Made by a program: the position numbers and the translations under genes
Shown here: one piece after another, positions 8,792 through 18,860 of the stretch
Layout: each line of letters starts with the position of its first letter
How positions within the stretch are numbered: position 1 is the first letter of the stretch
Notes under the pieces: model-generated
Databases searched by the model: none
Seen by the model: only the letters and a program-made list of their open reading frames with translations
Told to the model about the DNA's origin: nothing
NCBI RefSeq assembly: GCF_015082335.1
Contig: NZ_BLRL01000001.1
Location: 1 to 64,000, forward strand
DNA length: 64,000 nucleotides
Source of the DNA: Moritella sp. F3
GTDB lineage: Bacteria > Pseudomonadota > Gammaproteobacteria > Enterobacterales > Moritellaceae
Direction: 5' to 3'

Positions 8792-11602
8792 TTACGACAA
8801 AAGCGTTAAACCTGTCGGTAAACTGTCACCAAAAATACGCTTCATCACTGTTTCATCAGAGGTTTGCACTTCACGTACAAGCTCTAACCAAGATTCAGAT
8901 AATTTATTCTGCGTTAACTTTTCAATAACGGCATCTCTTACCTTATCCTGAATATCCATTTCTCTATCGCCGGTTTTTCTAGCAATCATCACAGCTGCAA
9001 ATGCAATGTGGGGTTCTTTTTGCCAGTCAGCGTCGAGTAATGTAGTTAACCATGTCTCAACAATATGACGTGGAATGACATTGTGCTGACTACCATAAAA
9101 AGCAACGCGTGACGCTATGCGACCTAAAGCCCACCAATGTAGTTGCTGGTTTTGTGGTTTCTTAAGTTTAGCCAGTAAATATTCACCAAATTCAACTTTC
9201 AGAGCCACTGGGATGTGCTCTAGCGATGCCGCAAGTCGGATAATATCATCATAACTGCGTAGCTTAGCTTGGTTGATAACCTTTGCGTTTTTATTACTGT
9301 CTTCAACAAAATAGACTGCAATCGTATCGTATATTTCTATTTGCTGCTGTTCATTAAGTCCACCAGCGATACGACGCCATAGATTCCACCAATCACTCCA
9401 TGATTGCGTCGATTTATTATATTGAATAGCAGACTTGAATATCGGCCACATCTGTTCAATACGCCAATCATCAGCAGGGTAACCAAAACCAGGACGAAGC
9501 AAGAAACTGGTTAGCTTTAACCAATTACGTTCGTGTTGTTCGGTACGGCGACGGTTTTTGGCAAACTGTAAACAAGGCGCTGCAAGCTCACGTAATAAAT
9601 CGGTATCCCAAGTATCACGCTTACCTAAACGTTTATCCAAATCATTACGTAATGATTTAACTAATTTGGGATCACTCTTTTTACTACTCGCCCCATATAC
9701 GGCTTCAATTAACTGGATCGCTTCAGGTAATTTAGGGTGACGCTGTTTAATATCATTGACGCTATGCGGTTCATCGTCAGTATTCTTGTTCGATAAACTC
9801 GGACGTACCGAAAACTCTAAAGCCCAACGTTGTTTACTGTTGGTTTCGCTGACACATTCTAACTGTAAGGTACCTATGCTGCTCAGTTTACAAGATAGGT
9901 AAACTGATTCAAAACGTTTATGGTCTTTATGTTCAGGGATGGTCACAACAAAAGGCGGTAAAGGTGTTTTACCTTTGAGTTCAGTTGCCGATTTAGCTTC
10001 AATAATATCACCAGGTTTGAAATTGCTTTCATGACTCGTGGTTGCAAGATTGAAACGAATTGGTTCACCGATAGTTAACGAGAACAAGCGGCTATCTAAA
10101 TTGATAACTTGCTCATCTTCTGTTCCCTTCGGTAAAAGACAAATAGATTGAGGTTGGCCTGATCGGTCTGTGATCTCAATGAAATAGTTACGTGGGCTAC
10201 CACCGCCAATTTGTTTCTGCTTACCCAGTTTCGCAAAACCAAACTCTACAGCACCAAAAGCAACAGATAAATCAGGATTACCATTGTGGAGCATCTGCAC
10301 TTTTTGTTGTTTCCAACCTGACAACACTTTTTCGATGTGCAGTTTTACTTGTTGGCTATTGAAAATACCACCATTTACTAGGATTGCTGCTGGTACGATC
10401 GCAGGATCGTAATTTTCAGTTACTGCTATATCATAATAAGTATGGATAAATTCGGCTATGTGTTTTGAAATCGCGGGATCTGAAGTGTACGGTAAACCAA
10501 ATTCAACAACGGCATTCTTGCGGTGACTTGGCAACTGGTTGAAGCTGCTATTGGGCAAGAAACCGTTAAATACCATATCGACAACTTCATTTTTTGTCAG
10601 TTCGCATTTCTTTGATTGTGCGACAAGCTTTGAACCTCGACCGAGTAATGTAATAGATGTCGTGCTTGGTGGCTGCTCTGATAAAAATAACTCTTTAGCC
10701 TGACGGGTTTGTTGAATAAGTTGACCCAATGCCGCAGTTTGTAAACGTTGTCCCGGTGAAATTCGGGATTCGACAATATGCGCTAAGGCTAAATCGATGT
10801 TGTCACCGCCAAGCATTAAATGATCACCAACAGCAACACGATTCAAATTCAATTCACCGTGCTCTAATGACATTTCGATTAAACTTAAATCTGTTGTGCC
10901 ACCACCGATATCACAAACAAGCATGGTTTTATCTTGCTCGATCAAATCTGTTCTAGCTTCTTTATTACGATGATACCAATCGTAACAAACGGCTTGTGGC
11001 TCTTCTAATAAAGTAACGTTTGTTAACCCAACAAGATCTGCCGCAGCAAGCGTTAACGCACGTGCAGTATCATTAAAAGAGGCAGGTACTGTGATGGTAA
11101 TATTCTGGTCTGCAAGTAAGTGCGTTGGATTATGGTAGTTCCAAGATGCTTGAAAATGTGCAAGGTAACTGGCGCTGGCAATAACGGGTGATACTTTTTC
11201 AATATTGTCTTCAACAGCCCAAGGTAAAATAGCAGCTTGCGCATCAATACTTGGGTGAGACAACCAACTTTTAGCGCTGGAAACTAAACGGCCTTTTGTC
11301 TTAGTGCCAAGATCTCGAGCCCATTGACCGACGATAACATTGGTTATTTCACCTTTAAATTGGCTTGGTTGCCAAGGTAGAACACAATCTGTTGTCGCAA
11401 TTTCGTTATCATTAAAGTGATAGCGGAATGAAGGGAGTAACGGTTTTCTAGCAACTTCGCCGGGACCAACTAATTGGTCTACGTGGAATACTGATGCGCT
11501 GGTTTGATAATCATCGATATTTTTATAAGATAGCACACTGTGAGTAGTGCCTAGATCGATGCCAATTACGTATTGCGCTGTTTTAGAAACAGGTGAGGGC
11601 AT
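8792..11602 (-). CDS. Hsp70-family protein with long C-terminal extension (DUF3731 type)
   Basis: This 936-residue protein begins with an Hsp70 actin-fold ATPase domain: phosphate-1 motif GIDLGTTHSVLSY near residue 14 and phosphate-2 motif CDIGGGTTDLSLIEM near residue 229. A beta-rich substrate-binding-like region follows (about 480-600), and then a helical extension of about 320 residues that fits DUF3731 as I remember it. It lacks the C-terminal EEVD-type tail. It is the last gene of a three-gene operon behind another Hsp70 and a DUF2760 protein. A hairpin with a T-rich tail sits just before it, which may lower its expression relative to the upstream genes. The start is supported by GGAG seven bases upstream. 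The client protein is unknown. Confidence 0.85.
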   Translation of the reverse strand: MPSPVSKTAQYVIGIDLGTTHSVLSYKNIDDYQTSASVFHVDQLVGPGEVARKPLLPSFRYHFNDNEIATTDCVLPWQPSQFKGEITNVIVGQWARDLGTKTKGRLVSSAKSWLSHPSIDAQAAILPWAVEDNIEKVSPVIASASYLAHFQASWNYHNPTHLLADQNITITVPASFNDTARALTLAAADLVGLTNVTLLEEPQAVCYDWYHRNKEARTDLIEQDKTMLVCDIGGGTTDLSLIEMSLEHGELNLNRVAVGDHLMLGGDNIDLALAHIVESRISPGQRLQTAALGQLIQQTRQAKELFLSEQPPSTTSITLLGRGSKLVAQSKKCELTKNEVVDMVFNGFLPNSSFNQLPSHRKNAVVEFGLPYTSDPAISKHIAEFIHTYYDIAVTENYDPAIVPAAILVNGGIFNSQQVKLHIEKVLSGWKQQKVQMLHNGNPDLSVAFGAVEFGFAKLGKQKQIGGGSPRNYFIEITDRSGQPQSICLLPKGTEDEQVINLDSRLFSLTIGEPIRFNLATTSHESNFKPGDIIEAKSATELKGKTPLPPFVVTIPEHKDHKRFESVYLSCKLSSIGTLQLECVSETNSKQRWALEFSVRPSLSNKNTDDEPHSVNDIKQRHPKLPEAIQLIEAVYGASSKKSDPKLVKSLRNDLDKRLGKRDTWDTDLLRELAAPCLQFAKNRRRTEQHERNWLKLTSFLLRPGFGYPADDWRIEQMWPIFKSAIQYNKSTQSWSDWWNLWRRIAGGLNEQQQIEIYDTIAVYFVEDSNKNAKVINQAKLRSYDDIIRLAASLEHIPVALKVEFGEYLLAKLKKPQNQQLHWWALGRIASRVAFYGSQHNVIPRHIVETWLTTLLDADWQKEPHIAFAAVMIARKTGDREMDIQDKVRDAVIEKLTQNKLSESWLELVREVQTSDETVMKRIFGDSLPTGLTLLS

Positions 11603-11622
11603 TCATAAACTCCATATAATAA

Positions 11623-11647
11623 AACTCAGGGCTAAGAGCCCTGAGTT
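11623..11647 (-). terminator. Hairpin between the two Hsp70 genes (partial terminator)
   Basis: AACTCAGGGC and GCCCTGAGTT pair perfectly around a 5-base loop. On the minus strand the stem is followed by TTTTATTATA, so it looks like an intrinsic terminator. It lies in the 66-base gap inside an otherwise co-directional operon. A role in setting the ratio of the two Hsp70 proteins is an inference. Confidence 0.65.
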
Positions 11648-11668
11648 AAGTACACACTGATGTCATTA

Positions 11669-13483
11669 TTATTGACGAACAGTTAGTTCAATTTCCCAAG
11701 CTTCGTCACTGTTACTTGCAATGGCTTCAACTTTAAGTGTACCGACTTCTGTTACCGTTACAGATAATGATACTGGTACAACATCACCACTGTTACGGTT
11801 CGCTGAATCAAGCGTTACTTCGATGTCTGGTAATTGTTCCAGATCATCAGGCTGCCAGAAATCAAGGTGAGTACCAACAACATCTTCACGACGTACTGTT
11901 GAACCAAAGAATTTAAACTTAACCGGTTGACCAACAACTAAACCAAACTGGTGCGTTGTTACATTAACATTGGTGCCTTCTTCAAGACCAAATGGTGCGA
12001 TACATACCGCTTCAAGTGGCGCTTCAAATCCAGGGATTGCAGGCATTGAGCTTTCAACACCGACATAATATGAACTTGCTAAGCCGCCTTTAATACGCAC
12101 GCCTTTGCCTTGTTTTGCATAGCCGTGGTAACAAGCACCATTCGCTACGGCAAGATCAAGATCAATACCTGTTAATAATTTTGCTTCTTCTTCAACGTCA
12201 GCCGAAATTAACCAATCGTTAATAATGCCGATTAGTTTTTCGCTGATTGCATTTGATTTAAATACACCACCATTAAACAATACCGCTGTTGGTTTAATGA
12301 AGTCACCTGCATCTGACTCTAATGCGTCATGCTGTTTATTCAAGAAATGAGCAATGTGTTTAGTGATCGCTGCATCTTGTGCATACGGTAAACCAATTTG
12401 TGTTAATGCTGTACGTGTGCTTTGCTGTGGCATTTCTGAAACTTCAGTCGCAGGGAAGAAACCATCTAAAATAGTTTGCTTAACTTCTTCACGCGTTAGC
12501 TCTGTTTGCATTGTACCTGCAATCAGTTTTGAACCACGGCTAGGGATGACAATTGGCATTACATCAATGTCATTGTCAGATAACAGCTGTTCTTTTGCAT
12601 CACGACAAGCGTGTGTGATCGCCTGAATTTGCCAAGGTTGTAATTGCTTGCCTTCTTGCATCAATTTCATTTTTAGACGATAAGCGAGGGCAAGATCCAT
12701 ATTGTCACCGCCAAGTAGGATATGTTCACCTACAGCGACGCGTGATAATGTTAAGTTACCTTCTAATTCTTCCACAGAAATTAATGATAAATCGGTAGTA
12801 CCACCACCAATATCAACAACCAAGATGGTATCACCCACATTAACTTGGTCACGCCATTCATCACCGCATGCTTCTAGCCAGCTATATACAGCAGCTTGTG
12901 GTTCTTCAAGCAGGTTTAAATGCTTAAGGTTTAAATCTTGTGCTGCTTGCGCTGTTAAGTTTCGTGCCGCAGGATCGAACGATGCAGGAATGGTGATTGT
13001 GACATCTTGTTCTGACATCGGAGAGTCAGGATGTGCACTGTTCCAAGCATCTGCTAAATGGCTCAAGTACAGTGATGTCGCTGTTACTGGTGAGATCTTT
13101 TCAACTTCATCAGGGCTTGAGAAAGGTAAGATTGCATCATGCGGGCTTACCGTTGCATGGCTTAACCAGCTTTTTGCACTTGATACTAAACGGATCGGTG
13201 TTTTAAGGCCAAGTTGACGAGCAACATCACCCACAAGTGTTGTGTTTTCAGCGTTCCAAGGTAGTGGTGTTTGCTCTTTACTGATCTCATCTTCATGCGC
13301 CTGATAGACAAAAGAGGGCAGTTGATGTTTCTCCGTTACTGAACCTGGTGCTGATAGCTGTGGGATAGCAAACAATTGCTTAACTGCTTTGTCATCTTCT
13401 TGTTCTAAATCGATATATGATAATACACAGTGCGTTGTGCCTAAATCGATACCAATACTGTATTTTGCTGCTACTTCGCTCAT
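11669..13483 (-). CDS. Hsp70-family (DnaK-like) protein, short form
   Basis: This 604-residue protein has the Hsp70 ATPase signatures GIDLGTTHCVLSYID near the N-terminus and VVDIGGGTTDLSLISVEE near residue 225, plus FNGGVF near residue 410. The beta-type C-terminal part (about 470-604) is short and the helical lid of DnaK is absent, so it is about 35 residues shorter than DnaK. It is clearly related to the 936-residue protein encoded downstream and looks like an ancient duplicate without the C-terminal extension. Its start codon overlaps the stop of the DUF2760 gene (ATGA), which implies translational coupling. It is not the housekeeping DnaK: no dnaJ or grpE is near. Confidence 0.87.
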   Translation of the reverse strand: MSEVAAKYSIGIDLGTTHCVLSYIDLEQEDDKAVKQLFAIPQLSAPGSVTEKHQLPSFVYQAHEDEISKEQTPLPWNAENTTLVGDVARQLGLKTPIRLVSSAKSWLSHATVSPHDAILPFSSPDEVEKISPVTATSLYLSHLADAWNSAHPDSPMSEQDVTITIPASFDPAARNLTAQAAQDLNLKHLNLLEEPQAAVYSWLEACGDEWRDQVNVGDTILVVDIGGGTTDLSLISVEELEGNLTLSRVAVGEHILLGGDNMDLALAYRLKMKLMQEGKQLQPWQIQAITHACRDAKEQLLSDNDIDVMPIVIPSRGSKLIAGTMQTELTREEVKQTILDGFFPATEVSEMPQQSTRTALTQIGLPYAQDAAITKHIAHFLNKQHDALESDAGDFIKPTAVLFNGGVFKSNAISEKLIGIINDWLISADVEEEAKLLTGIDLDLAVANGACYHGYAKQGKGVRIKGGLASSYYVGVESSMPAIPGFEAPLEAVCIAPFGLEEGTNVNVTTHQFGLVVGQPVKFKFFGSTVRREDVVGTHLDFWQPDDLEQLPDIEVTLDSANRNSGDVVPVSLSVTVTEVGTLKVEAIASNSDEAWEIELTVRQ

Positions 13484-14124
13484 AGTTCAACCTCGGCTGC
13501 CGCAACGATATTTGCGTTATGGCCTTGTGCTAATTTTGGTAAGTTTACACTAGTGATTTTCCAACCAGCATGAACTAAAATACCACGGTAAGGTGCAGAA
13601 CCTAATACGTTACCAATCAGTTTTATTTCTGATGGGTTAAAACCTTCAGTAACGGTTACTTGGCTTTCTTCTTCTTCAGTGCGGATTGGCGTGAAGCTAA
13701 AGTATTCATTGATTACTTTTTTGCTGCCTGTGTGGATGATGCGTGCTGCTGCACCAATTTGTTCATCCGATGCACTGGTTAAATCTTCTTGAATGAAGTC
13801 AACGAAACGAGCTTCATTTTGTAGTAGTGATAGAAGTTGACAAGCGGCTGCAGGGCTTGCTTCTTGTAGTGGGGCTTTGATTTCGACAATCTTTTCAACT
13901 TCAACGATTTTCTCTACGTTAACGTGTTTGATTACCTCGACAATTTTTTCTACTTCCACTTTAACTTCTACTTCTTTTTCAACAATCTTTTCTATTTCAA
14001 TTGTTTTTTTACCGCCTCGAATTAGAGTGAGTAGTAACAGGATCACGGAAAGCGCGAACAAAGCAACATGCGCTGCGTCAGGGCCAGTAGGTAGTTCAGA
14101 GATATTTGTAAGGTCGAAGTTCAT
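13480..14124 (-). CDS. DUF2760 membrane-anchored coiled-coil protein
   Basis: This 214-residue protein has one transmembrane helix (about residues 18-36), then an unusual repetitive tract built of KIVEVEK- and IVEKEVEV-like units (about 43-83), which should form a charged helix or coiled coil. A globular C-terminal domain follows (about 95-214). The C-terminal part fits the DUF2760 family. It is the first gene of the operon that encodes two atypical Hsp70 proteins and overlaps the next gene by four bases, so the three products probably work together, with this one tethering the chaperones to the membrane. That role is an inference; no activity is known for the family. Confidence 0.8.
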   Translation of the reverse strand: MNFDLTNISELPTGPDAAHVALFALSVILLLLTLIRGGKKTIEIEKIVEKEVEVKVEVEKIVEVIKHVNVEKIVEVEKIVEIKAPLQEASPAAACQLLSLLQNEARFVDFIQEDLTSASDEQIGAAARIIHTGSKKVINEYFSFTPIRTEEEESQVTVTEGFNPSEIKLIGNVLGSAPYRGILVHAGWKITSVNLPKLAQGHNANIVAAAEVEL

Positions 14125-14547
14125 ATATTTTACTCAAGTTTGTATAAATCAATATTATCGGCGATTTTATCATAGTTATTTATGTTACGGAGTATAATGT
14201 GATTTTTTAGCTTATTTAGCCTGTAGTTAGGTACAAATCATTTGTACTTAGGAACAAAGAATAGCCATATTAGCGGGAATTATTAGAAACGTATTTTTAA
14301 GCTTAGTGATATTTAAAAAAAAAATAAAAAAAAGCTCAGTACAAATCCTTGTAATGAGCTTAGGGAAATTGGTAAGAACATGTATTTAAATATAGTAAAT
14401 TATTTATATATATCAAATTACCGTCATTTTATTCTGCGCTTGAGTCAATTAATAACAGAATGTAGATGGATTCTTTATATTCATCAATCAATCAAGCGCG
14501 TTACTTGTTAAATCTGTGATTCATTCAACTTTTATTAATTAAACTCT
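14125..14547. other. Intergenic region between rsmF and the Hsp70 operon
   Basis: This 423-base AT-rich region holds the start region of the Hsp70 operon on the right-hand side of its genes (about 14125-14200) and, nearer rsmF, an A-run and the rsmF terminator hairpin listed separately. No small gene was found. Confidence 0.5.
14332..14361 (-). terminator. Intrinsic terminator of rsmF
   Basis: AAGCTCA pairs with TGAGCTT, and within them TACAA pairs with TTGTA after one G-A mismatch. On the minus strand the stem is followed by a run of about eighteen bases that is almost all T. It lies about 190 bases past the rsmF stop and closes the letA-letB-rsmF direction of transcription. Confidence 0.75.
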
Positions 14548-16008
14548 TTATTCATTAAATAAGTTGTTATCACGCACTAGGTCGCGCGGGTAATTATTTT
14601 TCAAACGTTGGTTAACACGTTTACCTAAACCGAGCACACTGCCTTCTAACAACACAACAAGCTCACCTTGCAAAGCGTCTAAGTCTTCAATCTCGATATC
14701 AGAGAAATTTATATCACGACCCATGATGTATTGTTTTGCTTGCTCAATGTCCAGTGACACCGTATTTTTAGCACAATGATGGCCAAAAGTTCGTGCCCAT
14801 TCGTGTTGAGCGCGGAAACCTTTTTTGAATTTTTCTGCTATTTTGATACCGATGCGGTCAAATTTAAACTTACCAATGAATGCTGGGAACTCTTTCGGGA
14901 ATAACCAGATTTCACTATCGCGATGATAGAAAACGCCACTCTCAAATTCAAAGCTAAATGCATCACGGAAATAATCACGAATGGCGTCATTTTCGTCACG
15001 GCTAACAGGACTGAATGGAAAAATTAAACGCTTTTTCTTTTTAATCGGGCGTAATTTTTGTGTTTCTTTTTTAGTAAATTTAGCAACGAAGAAACCTTCA
15101 CTGTCATAAATTTGCGGCCATACGTGTAAGAAACCTTCTGCAGTCAAACAATTATTCGCTGTTGGGAATAAATCGTTAAGCGGCACAACCTCTGCATGGT
15201 CTGGATACAAGTCAAGTAAGTGTTGGCAAACGGCTTGGTTTTCAGTTTCATTTAATGTGCAGGTTGAATAGATTAACGTACCACCTGGTTTTAACGCTTT
15301 AAATGCACTTTCAATTAAATCTTTTTGAATGTCAGCAATGTCATTGATGCTTTTTAACGACCAGTTAAGCATGGCTTTGTCGTCTTTACGGATCGCGCCT
15401 TCACCAGAGCAAGGAGCATCAAGTAATACCGCATCAAACATTTCCGGTAACCAAGTACCAAATACGGTAGCATCATAATGGCTAAGGGCGATGTTTTTAA
15501 TACCACAGCGTTGGACGTTCGCACTTAGCACTTTTAAACGGCTCGAAGATAGCTCATTGGCAACGACAAAGTTGTTATTATTACAATGTGCAGCGATCTG
15601 ACTGGTTTTTGAACCCGGTGCAGAAGCACAATCTAGGATCGTATCGTATTGCGCTGCAGCATCAGTTACTTGTGTTTTGAATAATGCAGTAACGGGTAGC
15701 ATTGAACTGGCTTCTTGAATATAGAAAAGCCCTGCAATATGTTCCCAGCTATTACCTAGTTTCGTTTCAGTATTTTCTTGTTCTAGCCAGAAGCCTTCTA
15801 AACACCAAGGAATGGGAGTTAATAACCATTGTTTGGTTTTGGCTAATTGTTTAAATTCTTCAACAGAGATCTTAAGCGTATTAACACGAACACTGGTTTT
15901 CAATGGTGTTTTACAACAAGCAATAAAGTCATCCATAGATAGATGATCGGGGATAATGTTACCCATTAATGTCAGGTAATCTTCAGGCAGTTTGATATTG
16001 GAATGCAC
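14548..16008 (-). CDS. rsmF: 16S rRNA (cytosine-1407-C5)-methyltransferase RsmF
   Basis: This 486-residue RNA methyltransferase uses S-adenosylmethionine to make m5C at position 1407 of 16S rRNA. The NOL1/NOP2/Sun catalytic signature is complete: the SAM-binding DCASAPGSKTSQ at about 126-137, Cys200 in DAPCSGEG and Cys250 in STCTLNETEN are the two cysteines used in catalysis and release. A C-terminal extension (about 310-486) of PUA/RNA-binding type is typical of RsmF. The start is GTG. It lies downstream of letB in the same direction, the same neighbourhood as yebS-yebT-rsmF in Escherichia coli, with a perfect hairpin in the gap. Confidence 0.93.
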   Translation of the reverse strand: MHSNIKLPEDYLTLMGNIIPDHLSMDDFIACCKTPLKTSVRVNTLKISVEEFKQLAKTKQWLLTPIPWCLEGFWLEQENTETKLGNSWEHIAGLFYIQEASSMLPVTALFKTQVTDAAAQYDTILDCASAPGSKTSQIAAHCNNNNFVVANELSSSRLKVLSANVQRCGIKNIALSHYDATVFGTWLPEMFDAVLLDAPCSGEGAIRKDDKAMLNWSLKSINDIADIQKDLIESAFKALKPGGTLIYSTCTLNETENQAVCQHLLDLYPDHAEVVPLNDLFPTANNCLTAEGFLHVWPQIYDSEGFFVAKFTKKETQKLRPIKKKKRLIFPFSPVSRDENDAIRDYFRDAFSFEFESGVFYHRDSEIWLFPKEFPAFIGKFKFDRIGIKIAEKFKKGFRAQHEWARTFGHHCAKNTVSLDIEQAKQYIMGRDINFSDIEIEDLDALQGELVVLLEGSVLGLGKRVNQRLKNNYPRDLVRDNNLFNE

Positions 16009-16053
16009 TTTACAAGCTCAATTGAAAAATAGGAGGGCATTTTATCATATCCC

Positions 16054-16089
16054 CCAGCTACTTCAAAGTTGGGATTATGAAGTAGCTGG
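16054..16089. terminator. Perfect 12-bp hairpin between letB and rsmF
   Basis: CCAGCTACTTCA (16054-16065) pairs perfectly with TGAAGTAGCTGG (16078-16089) around a 12-base loop. It lies in the 146-base gap between two co-directional genes. There is no T run after it on the minus strand, so it may be a weak terminator, an RNA processing site or a stabilising element. Confidence 0.45.
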
Positions 16090-16154
16090 TTTGATAGGCT
16101 TGCTGTGTTCGTTTCGTCTCTTTTTTGAGTTTATATATAAGCTGTTGAATGAGC

Positions 16155-18860
16155 CTATTTAGCTATTTTGGTATCCCATTTTAACCATTCAGCATCGACT
16201 TCTTGCGCTAACTTAAAGCGACTAAAGGGCGCTGCGAGAGCACTGTTCGTCGTTGAATTAGGCGTAGCAAAGGCAATACCACCAGCTAAAATCGTTTTTA
16301 ATGATTCTGCTTTTAACGTTGCCCCAGTAAGACCAATATCAACATTAAACCCAGAGACAGCCCAAAACTGACTATTATCACGGACTAAATGTTGGTATTT
16401 AGGTTCAATGTTCAGTGTAATTAGCACTTTATCGCTCTGTTTCGACAATTCAGAATGAGTCACTGAACCCACTTCAATTTGGCGGAAATAAACCGGTGTA
16501 CCGGCTGTTAATCCCATTAATCGTTCACTGATGACGGTGATAGATAGACCGACATGCTCAGCGGCAATTTCAGGTGCGCTGTTTAACACTTTAAAACGTG
16601 TTACGCGACTACCTTGGCCTTTGGTTACATTAATGTAGGCACCCGATATAAGCGTATTGGCGTTTTTGATGCCCTCTAATCCAACCTCTATACTTTCCAG
16701 CCAGTAGTGGCTGCCTTGTCGCGCGAAATGATTTGCGTAAATAGTTTCTAACTTGGCCTTAGCCTCGATAAAACCTTGTTCGACATTTAATTTAATATCG
16801 CTAATCTCACCGACTTTGATGCCTTTGTGTTTAATTTCAGTGCCAACATGAATGTCAGAACCTGACGTAAAGGTAAGGGTGACTGTAGGGCGATCATCAG
16901 TAGCCGCCGCTAAACTACGGAATAGTTTATAATGTGTGGCTTTCGATTTAGACAGGCGTACTTTATTTTTATTCACCGGTTTAATATTATCAAAATTAAT
17001 ACCACCAGCTGCGATAGTAAGCAAAGATTCTGTTTGCACTTTTAAGTTACTCAAACTACCTGATATATCAATACCTGATACGTCCCAAAACACACTATTT
17101 TCATTGATCAAATGGGCATACTGACTCTGTATATCTAGGGTGATAACAATATGCTCATTGTCAGCGGCTAATTTAAAGTCGGCGACAGAACCCACTTTGA
17201 GCTTGCGATAGTAAACCGGCGCGCCACTGGAGATTACATGACTAGGTTTACTTAGCAGGGTGATTTGTTTATTAGTTTTAAACGCATTACTGCCTAACTT
17301 TGCAAGCGCAAGTGAAGGGTAGAGTTGATATTGTTGCTCACGACGTTTTGATTTAAACGCTACATCGTTAACAAGCTCGATACCACCACTGACTAGTGCT
17401 GCAACTGGAGCTGATTTGATATTCAGACCAGAGACACTCGCATCAACAGAGACGCCACTGATATTAATAAAGCGTGTTGAGCCTCGTAGTAAATGAGCAT
17501 ACTCCTGATAAATGTTTACATTTAAATCAATCAAGTTGGTTTTAGTATTAAACGTAACACGGCTGATGTGGCCTACCGGATAATTCTTATAATAGATCTT
17601 ATTACCAACGGCTAACCCATTGGCATCATTTGCTGAAATAGATATTGCTTGATGAGGAATAAGATCATCAACGTTAGAGACTAAATCAAACGTTGTTTGT
17701 AGTTCACCTTGTCCAGGGGTAAATAGAATATAATTACCAGTGACAAGATTACCTACGTTTTTAATTTCTGACAAAGACAGGTTGGCTTTTTCAACCCAGA
17801 ACTGTGTGCCATCACGTAATAACTCAACCACTCCAGGGTCAATATCGGCGAATGCTTTTGCTGTCGGTGTCGTTTCATTTGTTACGGTATCGGTAGACTG
17901 GCTAATCACTCGTGTTACTTCACCGACTTGCTGACCGTTTAAATAGATGTTGTTACCACTTTTAATATCACTGGTATTGCTGAGGTTGAATTCAATTTGA
18001 ACTGCGCGGTCGGCATTACTGATACTGCTATATAGCTCATAAGCTTGATTATTTTTAGCTTGACGGCCATCTGCTGGGGAGTCGAAGGCCAGCGCACCAC
18101 TGATAATAGCAGTGAGACTTTCAGTTTGGACTTTAATACCATCGAACCCAAACTCTGCATTAATACCACTGGCATTCCAAAAACGTGAAGAGTCTTTCAC
18201 TAGGTAGCTATATTGTTGCTTAATGACTGCTTCTATTAATATGTTGTCGGTTGTTTTGTCGAGGACGAAACTGTGTACTTGACCGACTGGGATTTTTTTA
18301 TAAAAAATTTCTGAACCTGGACGAACGGACGCGAGTTTGTTTGCAGTAAGTCGAACAATTAAACCTTTATCATCTGGTAATGTATTTGGTGCGGTTTTAA
18401 CGGCATCAAATTCAACACTGTATTTACCATCGCCCGGAGATAAGTTGATATAGTTACCAGTAACAAGGGCATCAAGCCCTGAAATACCCGCAATTGAGGC
18501 TTTTGGTGCAACCAACCAAAACTGTGTATTGCTACGCAGTACTTGCTCTGCTTTACTGTCTATTTCTGCGGTGACATAGACACCTTTAAGATCGTCATCT
18601 AGTGCAATGCGTTTTACTTTACCGATATTTAAACCTTGGTATTTAATCAAGGTTTTCCCTTCAACAATACCATTGGCATTATCAAAATGTACACGGATCT
18701 CAATACCTGCCTGAGTAATACTTTGGTACATAAGGTAAAGCCCCAATACGACTGCGACGATGGGTAATAACCAGATTGGAGACATCACATTCGGTTTGTG
18801 TAATACAGGCTTAGGTGCATTACAATTTTCCGGCATTTGTGGTTCGTTATTTTCTTTCAT
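16155..18860 (-). CDS. letB: LetB (YebT): seven-MCE-domain intermembrane lipid transport protein
   Basis: This 901-residue protein has one N-terminal transmembrane helix (about residues 28-46) followed by seven MCE (MlaD-like) domains. I count seven copies of the strand pattern G-x-x-I-x-Y-x-x-x-x-V-G-x-V, for example VEGKTLIKYQGLNIGKV and TAGTPVYFRQIEVGSV. In E. coli the homologue forms a stacked hexameric tunnel across the periplasm for lipid movement between the membranes. The gene overlaps the second letA-type gene by 14 bases, so expression is tightly coupled. Length is slightly above the E. coli protein (877). Confidence 0.93.
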   Translation of the reverse strand: MKENNEPQMPENCNAPKPVLHKPNVMSPIWLLPIVAVVLGLYLMYQSITQAGIEIRVHFDNANGIVEGKTLIKYQGLNIGKVKRIALDDDLKGVYVTAEIDSKAEQVLRSNTQFWLVAPKASIAGISGLDALVTGNYINLSPGDGKYSVEFDAVKTAPNTLPDDKGLIVRLTANKLASVRPGSEIFYKKIPVGQVHSFVLDKTTDNILIEAVIKQQYSYLVKDSSRFWNASGINAEFGFDGIKVQTESLTAIISGALAFDSPADGRQAKNNQAYELYSSISNADRAVQIEFNLSNTSDIKSGNNIYLNGQQVGEVTRVISQSTDTVTNETTPTAKAFADIDPGVVELLRDGTQFWVEKANLSLSEIKNVGNLVTGNYILFTPGQGELQTTFDLVSNVDDLIPHQAISISANDANGLAVGNKIYYKNYPVGHISRVTFNTKTNLIDLNVNIYQEYAHLLRGSTRFINISGVSVDASVSGLNIKSAPVAALVSGGIELVNDVAFKSKRREQQYQLYPSLALAKLGSNAFKTNKQITLLSKPSHVISSGAPVYYRKLKVGSVADFKLAADNEHIVITLDIQSQYAHLINENSVFWDVSGIDISGSLSNLKVQTESLLTIAAGGINFDNIKPVNKNKVRLSKSKATHYKLFRSLAAATDDRPTVTLTFTSGSDIHVGTEIKHKGIKVGEISDIKLNVEQGFIEAKAKLETIYANHFARQGSHYWLESIEVGLEGIKNANTLISGAYINVTKGQGSRVTRFKVLNSAPEIAAEHVGLSITVISERLMGLTAGTPVYFRQIEVGSVTHSELSKQSDKVLITLNIEPKYQHLVRDNSQFWAVSGFNVDIGLTGATLKAESLKTILAGGIAFATPNSTTNSALAAPFSRFKLAQEVDAEWLKWDTKIAK

